A stretch of 8,148 nucleotides of DNA from Caldilineaceae bacterium (GCA_022842065.1 JALHQH010000103.1:1-8148), one strand, 5' to 3'. Counted from the first letter of the stretch, positions 1-6,340 are shown. The notes: generated from the letters alone by a model not told the origin. Translations and numbers: made by a program.

Positions 1-32
1 ATCTCTGCTTGTGTAAATGTGATACGGATCAT
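1..32 (-). CDS. Partial CDS, N-terminus only; possible IS630-type transposase or HTH protein
   Basis: A minus-strand gene begins at ATG 32-30 and runs off the left edge after ten codons, reading MIRITFTQAE. The start is well supported: a perfect AGGAGG (43-38) lies five bases upstream, and a promoter-like pair sits at 112-140. The short N-terminus resembles, from memory, the opening of the helix-turn-helix domain of IS630-family transposases common in Chloroflexota. Ten residues cannot prove that, and any other gene with a similar start is possible. If it is a transposase, the end of the insertion sequence must lie between this gene and the HD-GYP gene, within roughly the next 150 bases. Existence of a gene here is likely; the product name is a guess. 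Confidence 0.5.
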   Translation of the reverse strand, partial: MIRITFTQAE

Positions 33-109
33 TTTTGCCTCCTTTTCTTTACTTTACACCAGGATGGCTCTTTTCGCTAACGCACCTTTCTGTTACTTAC
101 TGCTGCTCG

Positions 110-1579
110 CTAGTATATCATACTCTTTTTGGCATAACAACGGCCATTTAAGGTCTTCAGTGCGCCACTCTCTTCCAATTTGCGTGCGACTGTCGATGCT
201 GAATTAATAAAAAACTCATCACCATGTTTTTTGGTTACTTCTAAAAAGGCTTCGACAACATTAGGATCAAATTGAGCACCGGAGCAACGGATCACCTCTT
301 TGATCACATCGTCTAAGGTGCGCGTCGAACGATAAGGGCGGTCAGAAAGCATGGCTTCCACGCTATCGGCAACGGCCAAAATGCGTGCCGGGAGGGGGAT
401 TTGAGCCCCTTGCAGTCCGTCTGGGTAGCCGCGCCCATCCCAACGCTCATGGTGATGGCGCACTAAAGGGACTAGTTCCTGCAATTGCGGCATCTGGCTC
501 ACAATCTCGGCACCAATCACGGTATGCAATTTTAACGCTTCATACTCTTCATCGGTTAATCGACCTTCTTTGCCAATAATCGCATCAGTTACCCCAATTT
601 TGCCCACATCATGAATCAAACCGCCGCGCACGATCTGGGTTTGTAACGGTTTTGGTAAATCCATCGCCTTCGCAATTGCTTCGGCATAGCGCGCAACTTG
701 GGCAGAATGACCAAAGGTGTAGATATCATAGGCATCTATGACCGCGCCCAGCGTCCGCAACAGACTGAAGTTGGTTGATTCTAGTTGCTGATTGACAGTC
801 TCAAGTTGATCAACATAGGAGCGCGTCCGATTAACATAAAGATGAAAGGCATACCCAGTCGCCGCAATTGGTAACATAAAAATACAGAGGCCAACCAACC
901 CTGTAACCGAATAGGCAAAGGCAATACCACCACCACCGATCACCCCACCCGCTAGTGTAATCGGATAGGTCCATTCCCAATCTTGACGCCAAATCTGTGT
1001 AAATTTACGACCAGTTTGCAGGCTAATCACAGTCGTTAACAATGTGGTACCAACCACATCGTCGACTAGGACAGCAAGCAACAATGGTAAAAGCACAGCC
1101 GAGTTGATTGCAGCACCAGGCAAACCGCCGGCCCAAATAAAAATAAAGCCACTACACAGTGCTACCAGCATCCGCATGCTCATATTAAATAACGAGCGTT
1201 GCCACCACTTGGCGCGCGGCGTGGTGGCAGCAACCCCATTGTACCATTCACTAGTCGTGAGAATCGTCATCGCCCCGCTGACAAGGCTAGCCAGCACAGC
1301 ACCCCACGGGCCAATGACAGCAATTGTCGCCGTAGTAATGATCGAAACCACAGAAATCCGACTATGACTTGCGTTAAACAATTGGACACTGGTTAACTCT
1401 GCAACGGCCCCCGCACAGGCAAAGAGGGCAAGCACAACCCAGTCACCATCATACCTGACCAAAGCATTGAGCGCGACACTGAAGCCTAACGCAGAGACAA
1501 TACTTGTATAAAATGGCAACCAGTAGGCCAAACCACGTTCGCGCCGGAGCGCAACATCGATCAAAGTAGCGGCTGACAC
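110..1579 (-). CDS. Membrane-anchored HD-GYP domain protein (probable c-di-GMP phosphodiesterase)
   Basis: A 489-residue protein. Residues about 15-250 are strongly hydrophobic, with roughly six to eight membrane spans and a Gly-rich segment GGVIGGGG near 211-218. A short, probably coiled, linker (about 250-280) leads into an HD-GYP domain at about 285-450. Metal and active-site residues are in place: H291, the H323-D324 pair in HDVGK, H352, the H376-H377 pair with E378, the GYP signature at 384-386, and D405 in VADS. The family hydrolyses cyclic di-GMP in the cytoplasm, so the membrane part is probably the signal input; I do not recognise it as a named sensor domain, though it is MASE-like in layout. 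The start is GTG at 1579 with a GAGGAAGAG stretch about 9-13 bases upstream. The gene is AT-richer than its right-hand neighbours, and a promoter for the next gene overlaps its stop. Substrate and input are inferred from family. Confidence 0.88.
   Translation of the reverse strand: MSAATLIDVALRRERGLAYWLPFYTSIVSALGFSVALNALVRYDGDWVVLALFACAGAVAELTSVQLFNASHSRISVVSIITTATIAVIGPWGAVLASLVSGAMTILTTSEWYNGVAATTPRAKWWQRSLFNMSMRMLVALCSGFIFIWAGGLPGAAINSAVLLPLLLAVLVDDVVGTTLLTTVISLQTGRKFTQIWRQDWEWTYPITLAGGVIGGGGIAFAYSVTGLVGLCIFMLPIAATGYAFHLYVNRTRSYVDQLETVNQQLESTNFSLLRTLGAVIDAYDIYTFGHSAQVARYAEAIAKAMDLPKPLQTQIVRGGLIHDVGKIGVTDAIIGKEGRLTDEEYEALKLHTVIGAEIVSQMPQLQELVPLVRHHHERWDGRGYPDGLQGAQIPLPARILAVADSVEAMLSDRPYRSTRTLDDVIKEVIRCSGAQFDPNVVEAFLEVTKKHGDEFFINSASTVARKLEESGALKTLNGRCYAKKSMIY
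112..140 (-). promoter_or_regulatory. Sigma-70-like promoter for the leftmost partial gene
   Basis: On the minus strand, TTGTTA (140-135) is followed after exactly 17 bases by TATACT (117-112). These match the -35 (TTGACA) and -10 (TATAAT) consensus at four and five of six positions. Transcription would begin near 105 and leave a leader of about 70 bases before the ATG at 32. The -10 box touches the stop codon of the HD-GYP gene (112-110), so the promoter is embedded in that gene's 3' end. Assigned by motif only. Confidence 0.5.
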
Positions 1580-1900
1580 GGTGTAATCTCTTCCTCGATT
1601 AGACTATCGTAAATTGCGTAGGCGGTCATTTGTCATAGCGTAATGACTTGCGCAGCCACCACAACGAATTTACACATAGGATTTCACAATCACATCGTAC
1701 AGGATTTGGTCAATGCAAACCATGCAAAGTAAGCGTGGGTGAGGTGGACAAACATTTGTTTATACCCTTAAAGCTTATCTGATGAAATACTTACGCAAAA
1801 TAAAACCTTCAGGACTCAAGCTTACGAAAACAATATAACATGGGCAATAGACCTACGCCTCTGTCAGTAAGCTGACAACTCAGCGCTTATTTCTTACATA
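1580..1900. other. Gene-free spacer upstream of the HD-GYP gene
   Basis: No credible reading frame on either strand and no recognisable RNA gene. It must contain the HD-GYP promoter, but I see only a weak candidate: ATGACA and TACGAT on the minus strand, about 19 bases apart, between 1602 and 1638. A small hairpin GTCAG-TAAG-CTGAC lies at 1863-1876. HindIII-type AAGCTT words occur twice near 1770 and 1820 without clear meaning. Confidence 0.4.
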
Positions 1901-1940
1901 AAAGAAAAAGAAAAAGGGCGTTCCCCAACGGGAACGCCCT
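1901..1940 (-). terminator. Rho-independent terminator downstream of the NADH dehydrogenase gene
   Basis: A perfect 11-bp stem (1915-1925 with 1930-1940) closes a four-base loop. On the minus strand it is followed by a long T-rich tract, TTTTCTTTTTCTTT, over 1914-1901. It lies about 98 bases beyond the stop of the type II NADH dehydrogenase, the only gene running into it. The plus-strand side has no T tract, so it acts one way. It also insulates the HD-GYP gene from the respiratory gene. Confidence 0.9.
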
Positions 1941-2037
1941 CTATACTAGCAGATCGTATGGCAAAAAACATCACGCAAATGCAGCAATCGCTTAGTACCA
2001 AGGTTGCGTAATGTGTCTAGTCAGCTTGTCACAAAGC

Positions 2038-3405
2038 TTAGGTTAAAATTGGAAAACGCGGCTGTTTTTCTGGCATAGCACTTATGGCCGTGCCGTCCGC
2101 CACGGGCGGGGTCTGATCGAGTGCTTCATCTGCCAGAATTGACTCTTGTGACCAGATGATGCGCACCGTGCGATCATAGGTGATATAGTTCCACATCCAA
2201 TCAATGAAGACATTGACCCGATTGCGGAAGCCCAATAACATGATCAGGTGCAAGCCCAGCCAAGCCAACCAGGCCAACCAACCGGTTAATTGGATCCGGT
2301 TAAAGAGCCAGGCCACCGCCCGGCTACGCCCAATGGTGGCCATGGTGCCCTTATCCCGATAATGAAAGGCTTGCAACGGCTGGCCGTCGATTGCGGCCAG
2401 AATATTGTGAGCCGCCAACTCGCCCTGCTGTTGGGCGACGGGGATCAACATCGGGTAGGGCCGGCCCTGTTCATCTTCCAAATAGGCGTTGTCCCCAATC
2501 GCATAGATGGCGCTTTTACCTTTAACCACGGTCGTGGCTGCAATGGGAATCCGCCCGCCGCGACCGAGTTCGACGCCCAACAACTGGGCCAGGGGCGCAG
2601 CTTTTACCCCGGCCGCCCACACCAGCGTATGGGTCGGAATGACCAGATCATTCCCCAAGCGCACGCTGCGCGCGGTCACTTCCACCACCTTTTGCCCCAA
2701 GATCGCTTCCACGCCGAGTGATGCTAACTGCGTGCGCGCGGCTTCCTGCAAAGCGGGCGGGTAGACATCAAGCAGGTTGGCCGATTGTTCCACCAGGATC
2801 ACGCGCGCATGTAACTTTTCGTGTCGATATTCAGAACCTAGCACATGGTTGTAAAGCTCATAGACCGCGCCGGCGGTTTCTATGCCAGTCGGCCCACCCC
2901 CCACCACCACAATGGTCAATAAGGCCTGCCGCGTTGCGGCATCAGTGGTCCAAACGGCCTGTTCAAAGAGATTGAGCACATGGTTGCGCAGCCGAATCGA
3001 GTCGTGCAGGGTACGCAGTTCAAAGGCATGCGCCTCGAAATTATGATTTCCAAAGTAATTGGGCACGCTCCCCGCAGCCACGACAAGATAATCGTAGGGC
3101 TCCATGATCGTTTTCGCACCGGCCGTGACAGTCAGCAAACGTGCTTGATCATCAATCGCGGTCACCTGGCCCAAGAGAAAGCTGACATTCGTCTTGTCGC
3201 GGAAGATCGTCCGCACAGGATAAGCGATCTGGCTGGGATCAAGCGCTGCGGTGGCAACCTGATAGAGCAAGGGGGTAAATGTATGAAAGTTATTGCGGTC
3301 GATGATCAACACATCGACGGGCGCATCGGTCAGTGCGCGCGCCGTAAAAAGCCCGCCAAAGCCGGCTCCGATAATGACCACTTTGGGTCTGCTATTTGTT
3401 GCCAT
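2038..3405 (-). CDS. ndh: Type II NADH dehydrogenase (NDH-2), FAD-dependent NAD(P)H:quinone oxidoreductase
   Basis: A 455-residue flavoprotein of the NDH-2 family, which passes electrons from NADH to membrane quinone without pumping protons. The first Rossmann fold opens at once with GAGFGG (13-18), binding FAD. The second, GGGPTGIE (169-176), binds NAD(P)H. The FAD-closing motif AIGDN is at 302-306, followed by the quinone-site region around AQQQG (324-328). A hydrophobic stretch at about 370-396 fits the C-terminal membrane-attachment helix. The length is normal for the family, and a 40-residue polar tail follows. The ATG at 3405 has GGAGAGG seven bases upstream. It appears monocistronic, with its own upstream region (CRP/FNR-like palindrome and hairpin) and its own terminator. 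A sulfide:quinone reductase is less likely because the GAGFGGL...LLYQVATAALDP wording is typical of NDH-2. Confidence 0.93.
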   Translation of the reverse strand: MATNSRPKVVIIGAGFGGLFTARALTDAPVDVLIIDRNNFHTFTPLLYQVATAALDPSQIAYPVRTIFRDKTNVSFLLGQVTAIDDQARLLTVTAGAKTIMEPYDYLVVAAGSVPNYFGNHNFEAHAFELRTLHDSIRLRNHVLNLFEQAVWTTDAATRQALLTIVVVGGGPTGIETAGAVYELYNHVLGSEYRHEKLHARVILVEQSANLLDVYPPALQEAARTQLASLGVEAILGQKVVEVTARSVRLGNDLVIPTHTLVWAAGVKAAPLAQLLGVELGRGGRIPIAATTVVKGKSAIYAIGDNAYLEDEQGRPYPMLIPVAQQQGELAAHNILAAIDGQPLQAFHYRDKGTMATIGRSRAVAWLFNRIQLTGWLAWLAWLGLHLIMLLGFRNRVNVFIDWMWNYITYDRTVRIIWSQESILADEALDQTPPVADGTAISAMPEKQPRFPILT

Positions 3406-3447
3406 TGTTCATCCTCTCCCCCGATCTACGCAGTGTATCCAGTCGCT

Positions 3448-3483
3448 GACCGGCCAAAGTGGGCTGGCCCTGAGTGGCCGGTC
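3448..3483 (-). promoter_or_regulatory. Long stem-loop in the NDH-2 leader
   Basis: A perfect 9-bp inverted repeat (3448-3456 with 3475-3483, core GACCGGCC/GGCCGGTC) encloses an inner GGG-CTGG-CCC hairpin separated by a symmetric internal loop. It lies 43-78 bases before the NDH-2 start codon. It has no T tract on either strand, so it is not a standard terminator. It could be an operator or a structured 5' UTR. Confidence 0.45.
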
Positions 3484-3510
3484 GATTTGGGCCACATTCA
3501 GCGCCCCATT

Positions 3511-3526
3511 TGTGAATTATTACACA
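3511..3526. promoter_or_regulatory. CRP/FNR-type palindromic site upstream of NDH-2
   Basis: TGTGAATTATTACACA is a near-perfect 16-bp dyad of the form TGTGA-N6-ACACA. It differs from the CRP consensus TGTGA-N6-TCACA at one position. It is centred about 113 bases before the NDH-2 start codon, in the gap between that gene and the end of the GerW-like gene. Control of a respiratory dehydrogenase by a CRP/FNR-family protein would make sense, but no promoter at the expected spacing is clear. Confidence 0.4.
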
Positions 3527-3596
3527 ATCAAGGGTGATTGTCTGTATGCTGGATCCCGTGGATGGACAATGGCTGATTGACCGCCGGCTTAGCCCT

Positions 3597-3612
3597 GCTG
3601 CCTGGCGGCAGC
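3597..3612 (-). other. Small hairpin after the GerW-like gene
   Basis: GCTGCC-TGGC-GGCAGC forms a perfect 6-bp stem with a tetraloop about 30 bases beyond the stop of the GerW-like gene. There is no following T run, so it is at best a weak or factor-dependent terminator or a 3' stabilising stem. Confidence 0.3.
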
Positions 3613-3641
3613 CCATGGATCAGGCCGCGCACGGTTACGGT

Positions 3642-4103
3642 CTACTGCTTATGTTTCAACTGGCGGGTTTTGGCAATCGCCTTGGTTATGGTGCGAATGG
3701 TCGCGGTGACCCAGAAGATTGCCCAGGCCGCCAGCAGAATGCCGGCTAATGGAATACGCGTATTGTCAGCAATTGGCTCATAGGTCACCCCCTCCGGGCC
3801 GATCCGAATATAGCCACAAGGAATGGCGCGGCCACCAGCACCAGCGCCACTGCCGCCCCCTTCGGCTGCCGGGGTAGCCGGCCCAGCGCCCGTTGCGCCA
3901 GTGGATGCGTCAGCGCCCGTGGCCTGATCATGATCGTGGCCATAGCCGCTACCATACCCAAAACCGTAGACCACCTGTGCCACCGGAATGACAGTCACCT
4001 CGGCTTGCACAATGGGAGCACCAAAGACGGCTTGAACCCCAAGTTTATCGAGCATCTGCTCGATCGGTTGGGTGGGTCGCTCAACAGTCGGTTGCATTGT
4101 CAT
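3642..4103 (-). CDS. GerW/YtfJ family protein with a transmembrane helix
   Basis: About 153 residues. The N-terminal half carries the GerW (sporulation protein YtfJ) pattern: LGVQAVFGAPI at about 21-31, then IPVAQVVYGFGYGSGYG at about 39-55. A long Gly/Ala/Thr-rich low-complexity insert (about 60-91) follows, then AIPCGYIRIGPEGVTYEPI at about 93-111. A single hydrophobic helix (about 116-136) with a basic tail ends the protein, which is an addition to the plain YtfJ layout. I chose the ATG at 4103 because AAGGAG (4116-4111) is seven bases from it. The ATG at 4109 is only one base from that site, and a further ATG at 4097 is too far. It follows the 107-aa membrane protein gene on the same strand with a gap of about 70 bases, so the two are probably co-transcribed. 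YtfJ has a role in spore germination in Bacillus, but relatives occur in non-sporulating bacteria, where the role is unknown. Confidence 0.8.
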   Translation of the reverse strand: MTMQPTVERPTQPIEQMLDKLGVQAVFGAPIVQAEVTVIPVAQVVYGFGYGSGYGHDHDQATGADASTGATGAGPATPAAEGGGSGAGAGGRAIPCGYIRIGPEGVTYEPIADNTRIPLAGILLAAWAIFWVTATIRTITKAIAKTRQLKHKQ

Positions 4104-4175
4104 GGTCATTCTCCTTCTGATCTTGAATTTACTATACGCCGCTTTACAAATCGCGTAGCGTAGTAAAGCAACAAT

Positions 4176-4499
4176 TTAGCCAAACCAACGCCGTAGCAGC
4201 AGATTGATAGTGCCAAAAACAAGCGCAATGGCCAGCCCCACCCCAGCCAATACCCAGCGCTGCGCTGGGAGCGGATCACGGATGAGCACGGTATAAGCCG
4301 GCTGCCCCACAGGGGTAACATGAACGGCGACAGGGGCCAGGCGCAGCCAGGCCGCGCCGCCACTAGCGGTTGCCGCGGGTTCGCCCAGTTGCCAACCCGT
4401 CAGGTGGGCAACTGGCTGTAACGTATAATTTGTCACGGCCAAGGGTGCGCCGGACAGCCGCACATTGACGCTGGTCGGTGACATTTTGCTGGCGGTCAT
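4176..4499 (-). CDS. Small C-terminally anchored membrane protein, unknown function
   Basis: A 107-residue protein that I do not recognise. Residues 1-80 look like a soluble, beta-rich domain with no signal peptide. One clear hydrophobic helix (about 82-102, WVLAGVGLAIALVFGTINLLL) ends in a basic RRWFG tail, which predicts a tail-anchored topology. The ATG at 4499 has a strong AAAGGAG about six bases upstream, which supports a real gene. It is the first gene of a probable two-gene unit with the GerW-like gene, so the two may act together at the membrane. That partnership is inferred from position and from both proteins having a C-terminal helix. Confidence 0.7.
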   Translation of the reverse strand: MTASKMSPTSVNVRLSGAPLAVTNYTLQPVAHLTGWQLGEPAATASGGAAWLRLAPVAVHVTPVGQPAYTVLIRDPLPAQRWVLAGVGLAIALVFGTINLLLRRWFG

Positions 4500-4552
4500 T
4501 GCGTGCTCCTTTGTGGTGGTACGCCGATCGGGGTCAGCATGTCGAAAAGGCG

Positions 4553-4599
4553 CGTTGATTGATATACGATCTAGGCTGCTAGATCTATACGTTGATTGA
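4553..4599 (-). promoter_or_regulatory. Palindrome flanked by direct repeats, probable control region of the GerW unit
   Basis: A perfect dyad GATCTAG-GCTG-CTAGATC (4568-4585) sits between two copies of CGTTGATTGA (4553-4562 and 4590-4599). The block lies 54-100 bases before the start of the 107-aa gene. The repeat-palindrome-repeat layout is typical of a regulator binding region. On the minus strand a TATAGA -10-like box falls at the palindrome edge with a poorly spaced TTGCAA upstream, so the promoter is not certain. Confidence 0.4.
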
Positions 4600-4626
4600 C
4601 ACCTTTTGTTGCAACGCCCTATGGGC

Positions 4627-4650
4627 AGTGGGCACTACCTACTGCCCACT
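4627..4650 (-). terminator. Stem-loop just after the phosphotransferase gene
   Basis: AGTGGGCA (4627-4634) pairs perfectly with TGCCCACT (4643-4650) across an eight-base loop, starting six bases beyond the phosphotransferase stop codon. There is no T tract, so it is a possible factor-assisted terminator or 3' end stabiliser, not a canonical intrinsic terminator. A minor GCCC-TAT-GGGC hairpin abuts it. Confidence 0.4.
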
Positions 4651-4655
4651 CCCGA

Positions 4656-5678
4656 CTAGCGCGGCGTGCGCAGCGGCGGGATCAATCGACCTGTGTCCAG
4701 ATAGCGATTGAAAAGGTTGGCATTGAAGGCGGCATCTTTGGCCAGCCAATCCGCGCCAAAGCGATCGATATGGTTGGCAAAGAAGTTGATGCGCCAGAGG
4801 ATGCGCCCGATTTGGAAGAGGGCTAGATCGCCTTTCGGCCAGGGCAGTTGCTCTTCATACCCCTGACGGAAGGCGGCAAGCAACGTTTCATAGGTCGGCT
4901 GATCGACCACCTCGTAGAGATCAAGCATGGCCATCGCGATGTCATGCAGACGGTAACCCCAGATCGTATCCTCAAAGTCAAAGGGATAGAGCACCCCCTG
5001 GTGGAGCTTGATATTATCATGCCAGAGGTCACAGTGGATGACACGCAGGTCAGCGGGATCGAGTGCTTGATAGGCCGCGGTTACTTTGGCATAGAGGTCG
5101 GCCAGCACCTGGGCAGTGGCCTGATCATAGATCGCCAGCGCTGCGTCGCTGAATAGCTGTTCGGCCTCGCCGCGCGCAATCGGTTTGTCAAAGCGGCGGG
5201 TGGTAAAGCCGGCGGGGGGCTGCCAACAGCCGGCCTGGCGGTGCAGGGTGCCAAAGAGTTCCCCCATTTTCGTCAGATTTAGCGGGGTCAGGCGCTGGCC
5301 CAGGATGACGCCTGGTAGCCAGGGCATGAGCAGCGCATGTTGACCAGCCGGGAGGCCAGCCAGGGTTGGGGTGACCAGCGCGTCGCCAGCCTTGGTGCGG
5401 ACAATCTGCGGCACGGGGATGGTGGTGGTTTGGGCCAACGCGTCGAGCCACAGCACTTCGGCCTGGGCATCGGCCAAGGTGCGCCACTGGCCATTGGCCA
5501 GCCGCAAGGCATATTGGCGCCCGTCAGCCGCATAGACCCGGTACATCACATTGGTATCAGCCCCGATCAGCACAATGCGGGTGACGGTGAGATCATAGTG
5601 CGTCAAGACAAATTCAGCCAGCCGGCGCAGGCGACGCAACTTGCCTGGCCAGGTTAGGGTCTCATAGGGTTTTAGCAA
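4656..5678 (-). CDS. APH-fold phosphotransferase (aminoglycoside/homoserine kinase II-like)
   Basis: A kinase-like phosphotransferase of about 340 residues that transfers phosphate from ATP to a small hydroxylated substrate; the substrate cannot be read from the sequence. The N-lobe has TNVMYRV (about 42-48) and YALRLANG (about 56-63), with Arg where many kinases have the ATP-binding Lys. The catalytic Brenner motif is H215-C-D217-LWHDN222, with Cys replacing the usual Gly but His, Asp and Asn kept. The metal-binding DFED is at 234-237. There is no ATG before the fold (the first Met is in NVMYRV), so the start must be non-ATG. I prefer TTG at 5678 (protein opening LLKPYETLTW) because AAAGGA lies about 11 bases upstream. 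The frame stays open to a TTG at 5735 that directly follows the TGA of the upstream gene but lacks a ribosome site. Probably co-transcribed with that upstream gene. Drug resistance should not be assumed. Confidence 0.85.
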   Translation of the reverse strand: MLKPYETLTWPGKLRRLRRLAEFVLTHYDLTVTRIVLIGADTNVMYRVYAADGRQYALRLANGQWRTLADAQAEVLWLDALAQTTTIPVPQIVRTKAGDALVTPTLAGLPAGQHALLMPWLPGVILGQRLTPLNLTKMGELFGTLHRQAGCWQPPAGFTTRRFDKPIARGEAEQLFSDAALAIYDQATAQVLADLYAKVTAAYQALDPADLRVIHCDLWHDNIKLHQGVLYPFDFEDTIWGYRLHDIAMAMLDLYEVVDQPTYETLLAAFRQGYEEQLPWPKGDLALFQIGRILWRINFFANHIDRFGADWLAKDAAFNANLFNRYLDTGRLIPPLRTPR

Positions 5679-5735
5679 GGCTCTGGTTTTCCTTTGGGCA
5701 AGCACAAGCAAAAGTGACGAAGCGCGCCGAACCAA

Positions 5736-6107
5736 TCAGGCCAGGTCGATGGCGATCACGGCATAGGTGGTGCGGCGGAAGATTGCCATCAGGCGGAAGA
5801 GTTGAAAGAAGAGCCCATATTTGGCCGCCATCCGTTGCCGTTGCTGAGCTTCGGCCGCGGCCCCGGCCAGAATCCGCGCTTGCCCCTCATACCATGCGCC
5901 CTGTGGGTTGCCGCGGGCGTCGCTGACACAGAGACGCACATGCGGGTTGGCGCGAATCCGCTTTACTTTCCAAGAGTCGGCCTGGGTCCAGACGTAGATC
6001 GTACCAGCTTCACTGGTCTGCCAGACAGGGGTTTTGACCCCTGTCCCATTTTTGCGAAAGGTTTCGAGATTAATGTAGGTGGCCTGGTGTAGGGCTTGAT
6101 CCAACAT
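5736..6107 (-). CDS. PPOX-class, probably F420-dependent, oxidoreductase (pyridoxamine oxidase-like split barrel)
   Basis: A 123-residue split-barrel flavin/deazaflavin enzyme. It begins MLDQALHQATYINLETFRKNG, followed by GVKTPVW (about 23-29), IYVWTQADSWKVKRIRANPHVRL (about 37-59) and AWYEGQARIL (71-80). This order, with the S-x-KVKRI-x-x-NP phosphate/cofactor-contact segment, matches PPOX proteins of the Rv2061-like F420-dependent group, which reduce or modify small substrates. The frame is open further upstream to 6206, but the extra residues are unlike the family. The ATG at 6107 has GGAG (6118-6115) at seven bases, so I use it. The stop TGA (5738-5736) is directly followed by the phosphotransferase reading frame, suggesting an operon. 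F420 versus FMN use cannot be settled by eye. Confidence 0.83.
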   Translation of the reverse strand: MLDQALHQATYINLETFRKNGTGVKTPVWQTSEAGTIYVWTQADSWKVKRIRANPHVRLCVSDARGNPQGAWYEGQARILAGAAAEAQQRQRMAAKYGLFFQLFRLMAIFRRTTYAVIAIDLA

Positions 6108-6154
6108 ATTGCTGCTCCATTTAGGGTTGCCAAAGTGAAAAGTACGCGTTGACA

Positions 6155-6183
6155 GTTTAAAGCAAAGCAAGCTTCTTTGTAAA
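6155..6183 (-). promoter_or_regulatory. Weak promoter candidate for the PPOX-phosphotransferase unit
   Basis: On the minus strand, TTTACA (6183-6178) is followed after 17 bases by TTAAAC (6160-6155). The -35 matches five of six consensus bases; the -10 only three. The spacing and the position about 48 bases before the ATG at 6107 are right, but the -10 is poor. Confidence 0.22.
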
Positions 6184-6213
6184 ACATAGCAGCAAAAGAG
6201 CAGCAACAGCTGG

Positions 6214-6246
6214 CACCGCCGCCTCTCGTGCAGAGCCGCGGCGGTG
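6214..6246 (+). promoter_or_regulatory. GC-rich stem-loop in the divergent intergenic region
   Basis: CACCGCCGC (6214-6222) pairs perfectly with GCGGCGGTG (6238-6246). An inner CTCT-CGTGC-AGAG hairpin continues the stem past a two-base bulge. No T tract follows. In the hydrolase leader (plus strand) this arm could instead pair with parts of the downstream terminator: GGCACC at 6212-6217 with GGTGCC at 6295-6300, or GCACCGC at 6213-6219 with GCGGTGC at 6328-6334. It is therefore a candidate switch element. Confidence 0.45.
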
Positions 6247-6289
6247 GCTACCCATGAGGGGCGGCTTGCAGAAAAGGGGCCAACCTGTT

Positions 6290-6340
6290 AGGATGGTGCC
6301 GAGGTCGCAATGCCCTGATGCGCAACCGCGGTGCTTTTTT
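6290..6340 (+). terminator. Intrinsic terminator / attenuator in the hydrolase leader, T-box-like
   Basis: A stem of 13 pairs (6296-6309 with 6319-6334; one A-G mismatch, a two-base bulge, two G-U pairs) is followed directly by six Ts (6335-6340) on the plus strand. It ends 57 bases before the hydrolase start, and nothing upstream on this strand encodes a gene it could end. Its 5' arm overlaps AGGATGGTGCCGAG (6290-6303), which matches the T-box consensus AGGGUGGNACCGCG at 10 of 13 fixed positions, including the UGGN that pairs with the tRNA acceptor end. The terminator form is convincing; the T-box reading is not, because I cannot identify a stem I or specifier loop. Confidence 0.55.

Noticed and set aside
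19..207. Plus-strand open frame of 62 codons at the left edge
   Set aside because: It is antisense to the better supported minus-strand start, promoter and HD-GYP 3' end, and has no ribosome site.
2980..3537. Plus-strand open frame of 185 codons opposite NDH-2
   Set aside because: It lies antisense to the well-supported NDH-2 gene and its upstream region, has no family resemblance, and its codon pattern follows from the other strand.
6149..6177. TTGACA on the plus strand as a promoter for the hydrolase
   Set aside because: The -35 word is perfect (6149-6154), but no -10-like hexamer lies 16-18 bases downstream.
6108..6206. N-terminal extension of the PPOX enzyme to an upstream ATG
   Set aside because: The extra 33 residues are unlike the family, while the ATG at 6107 has a well-spaced GGAG.
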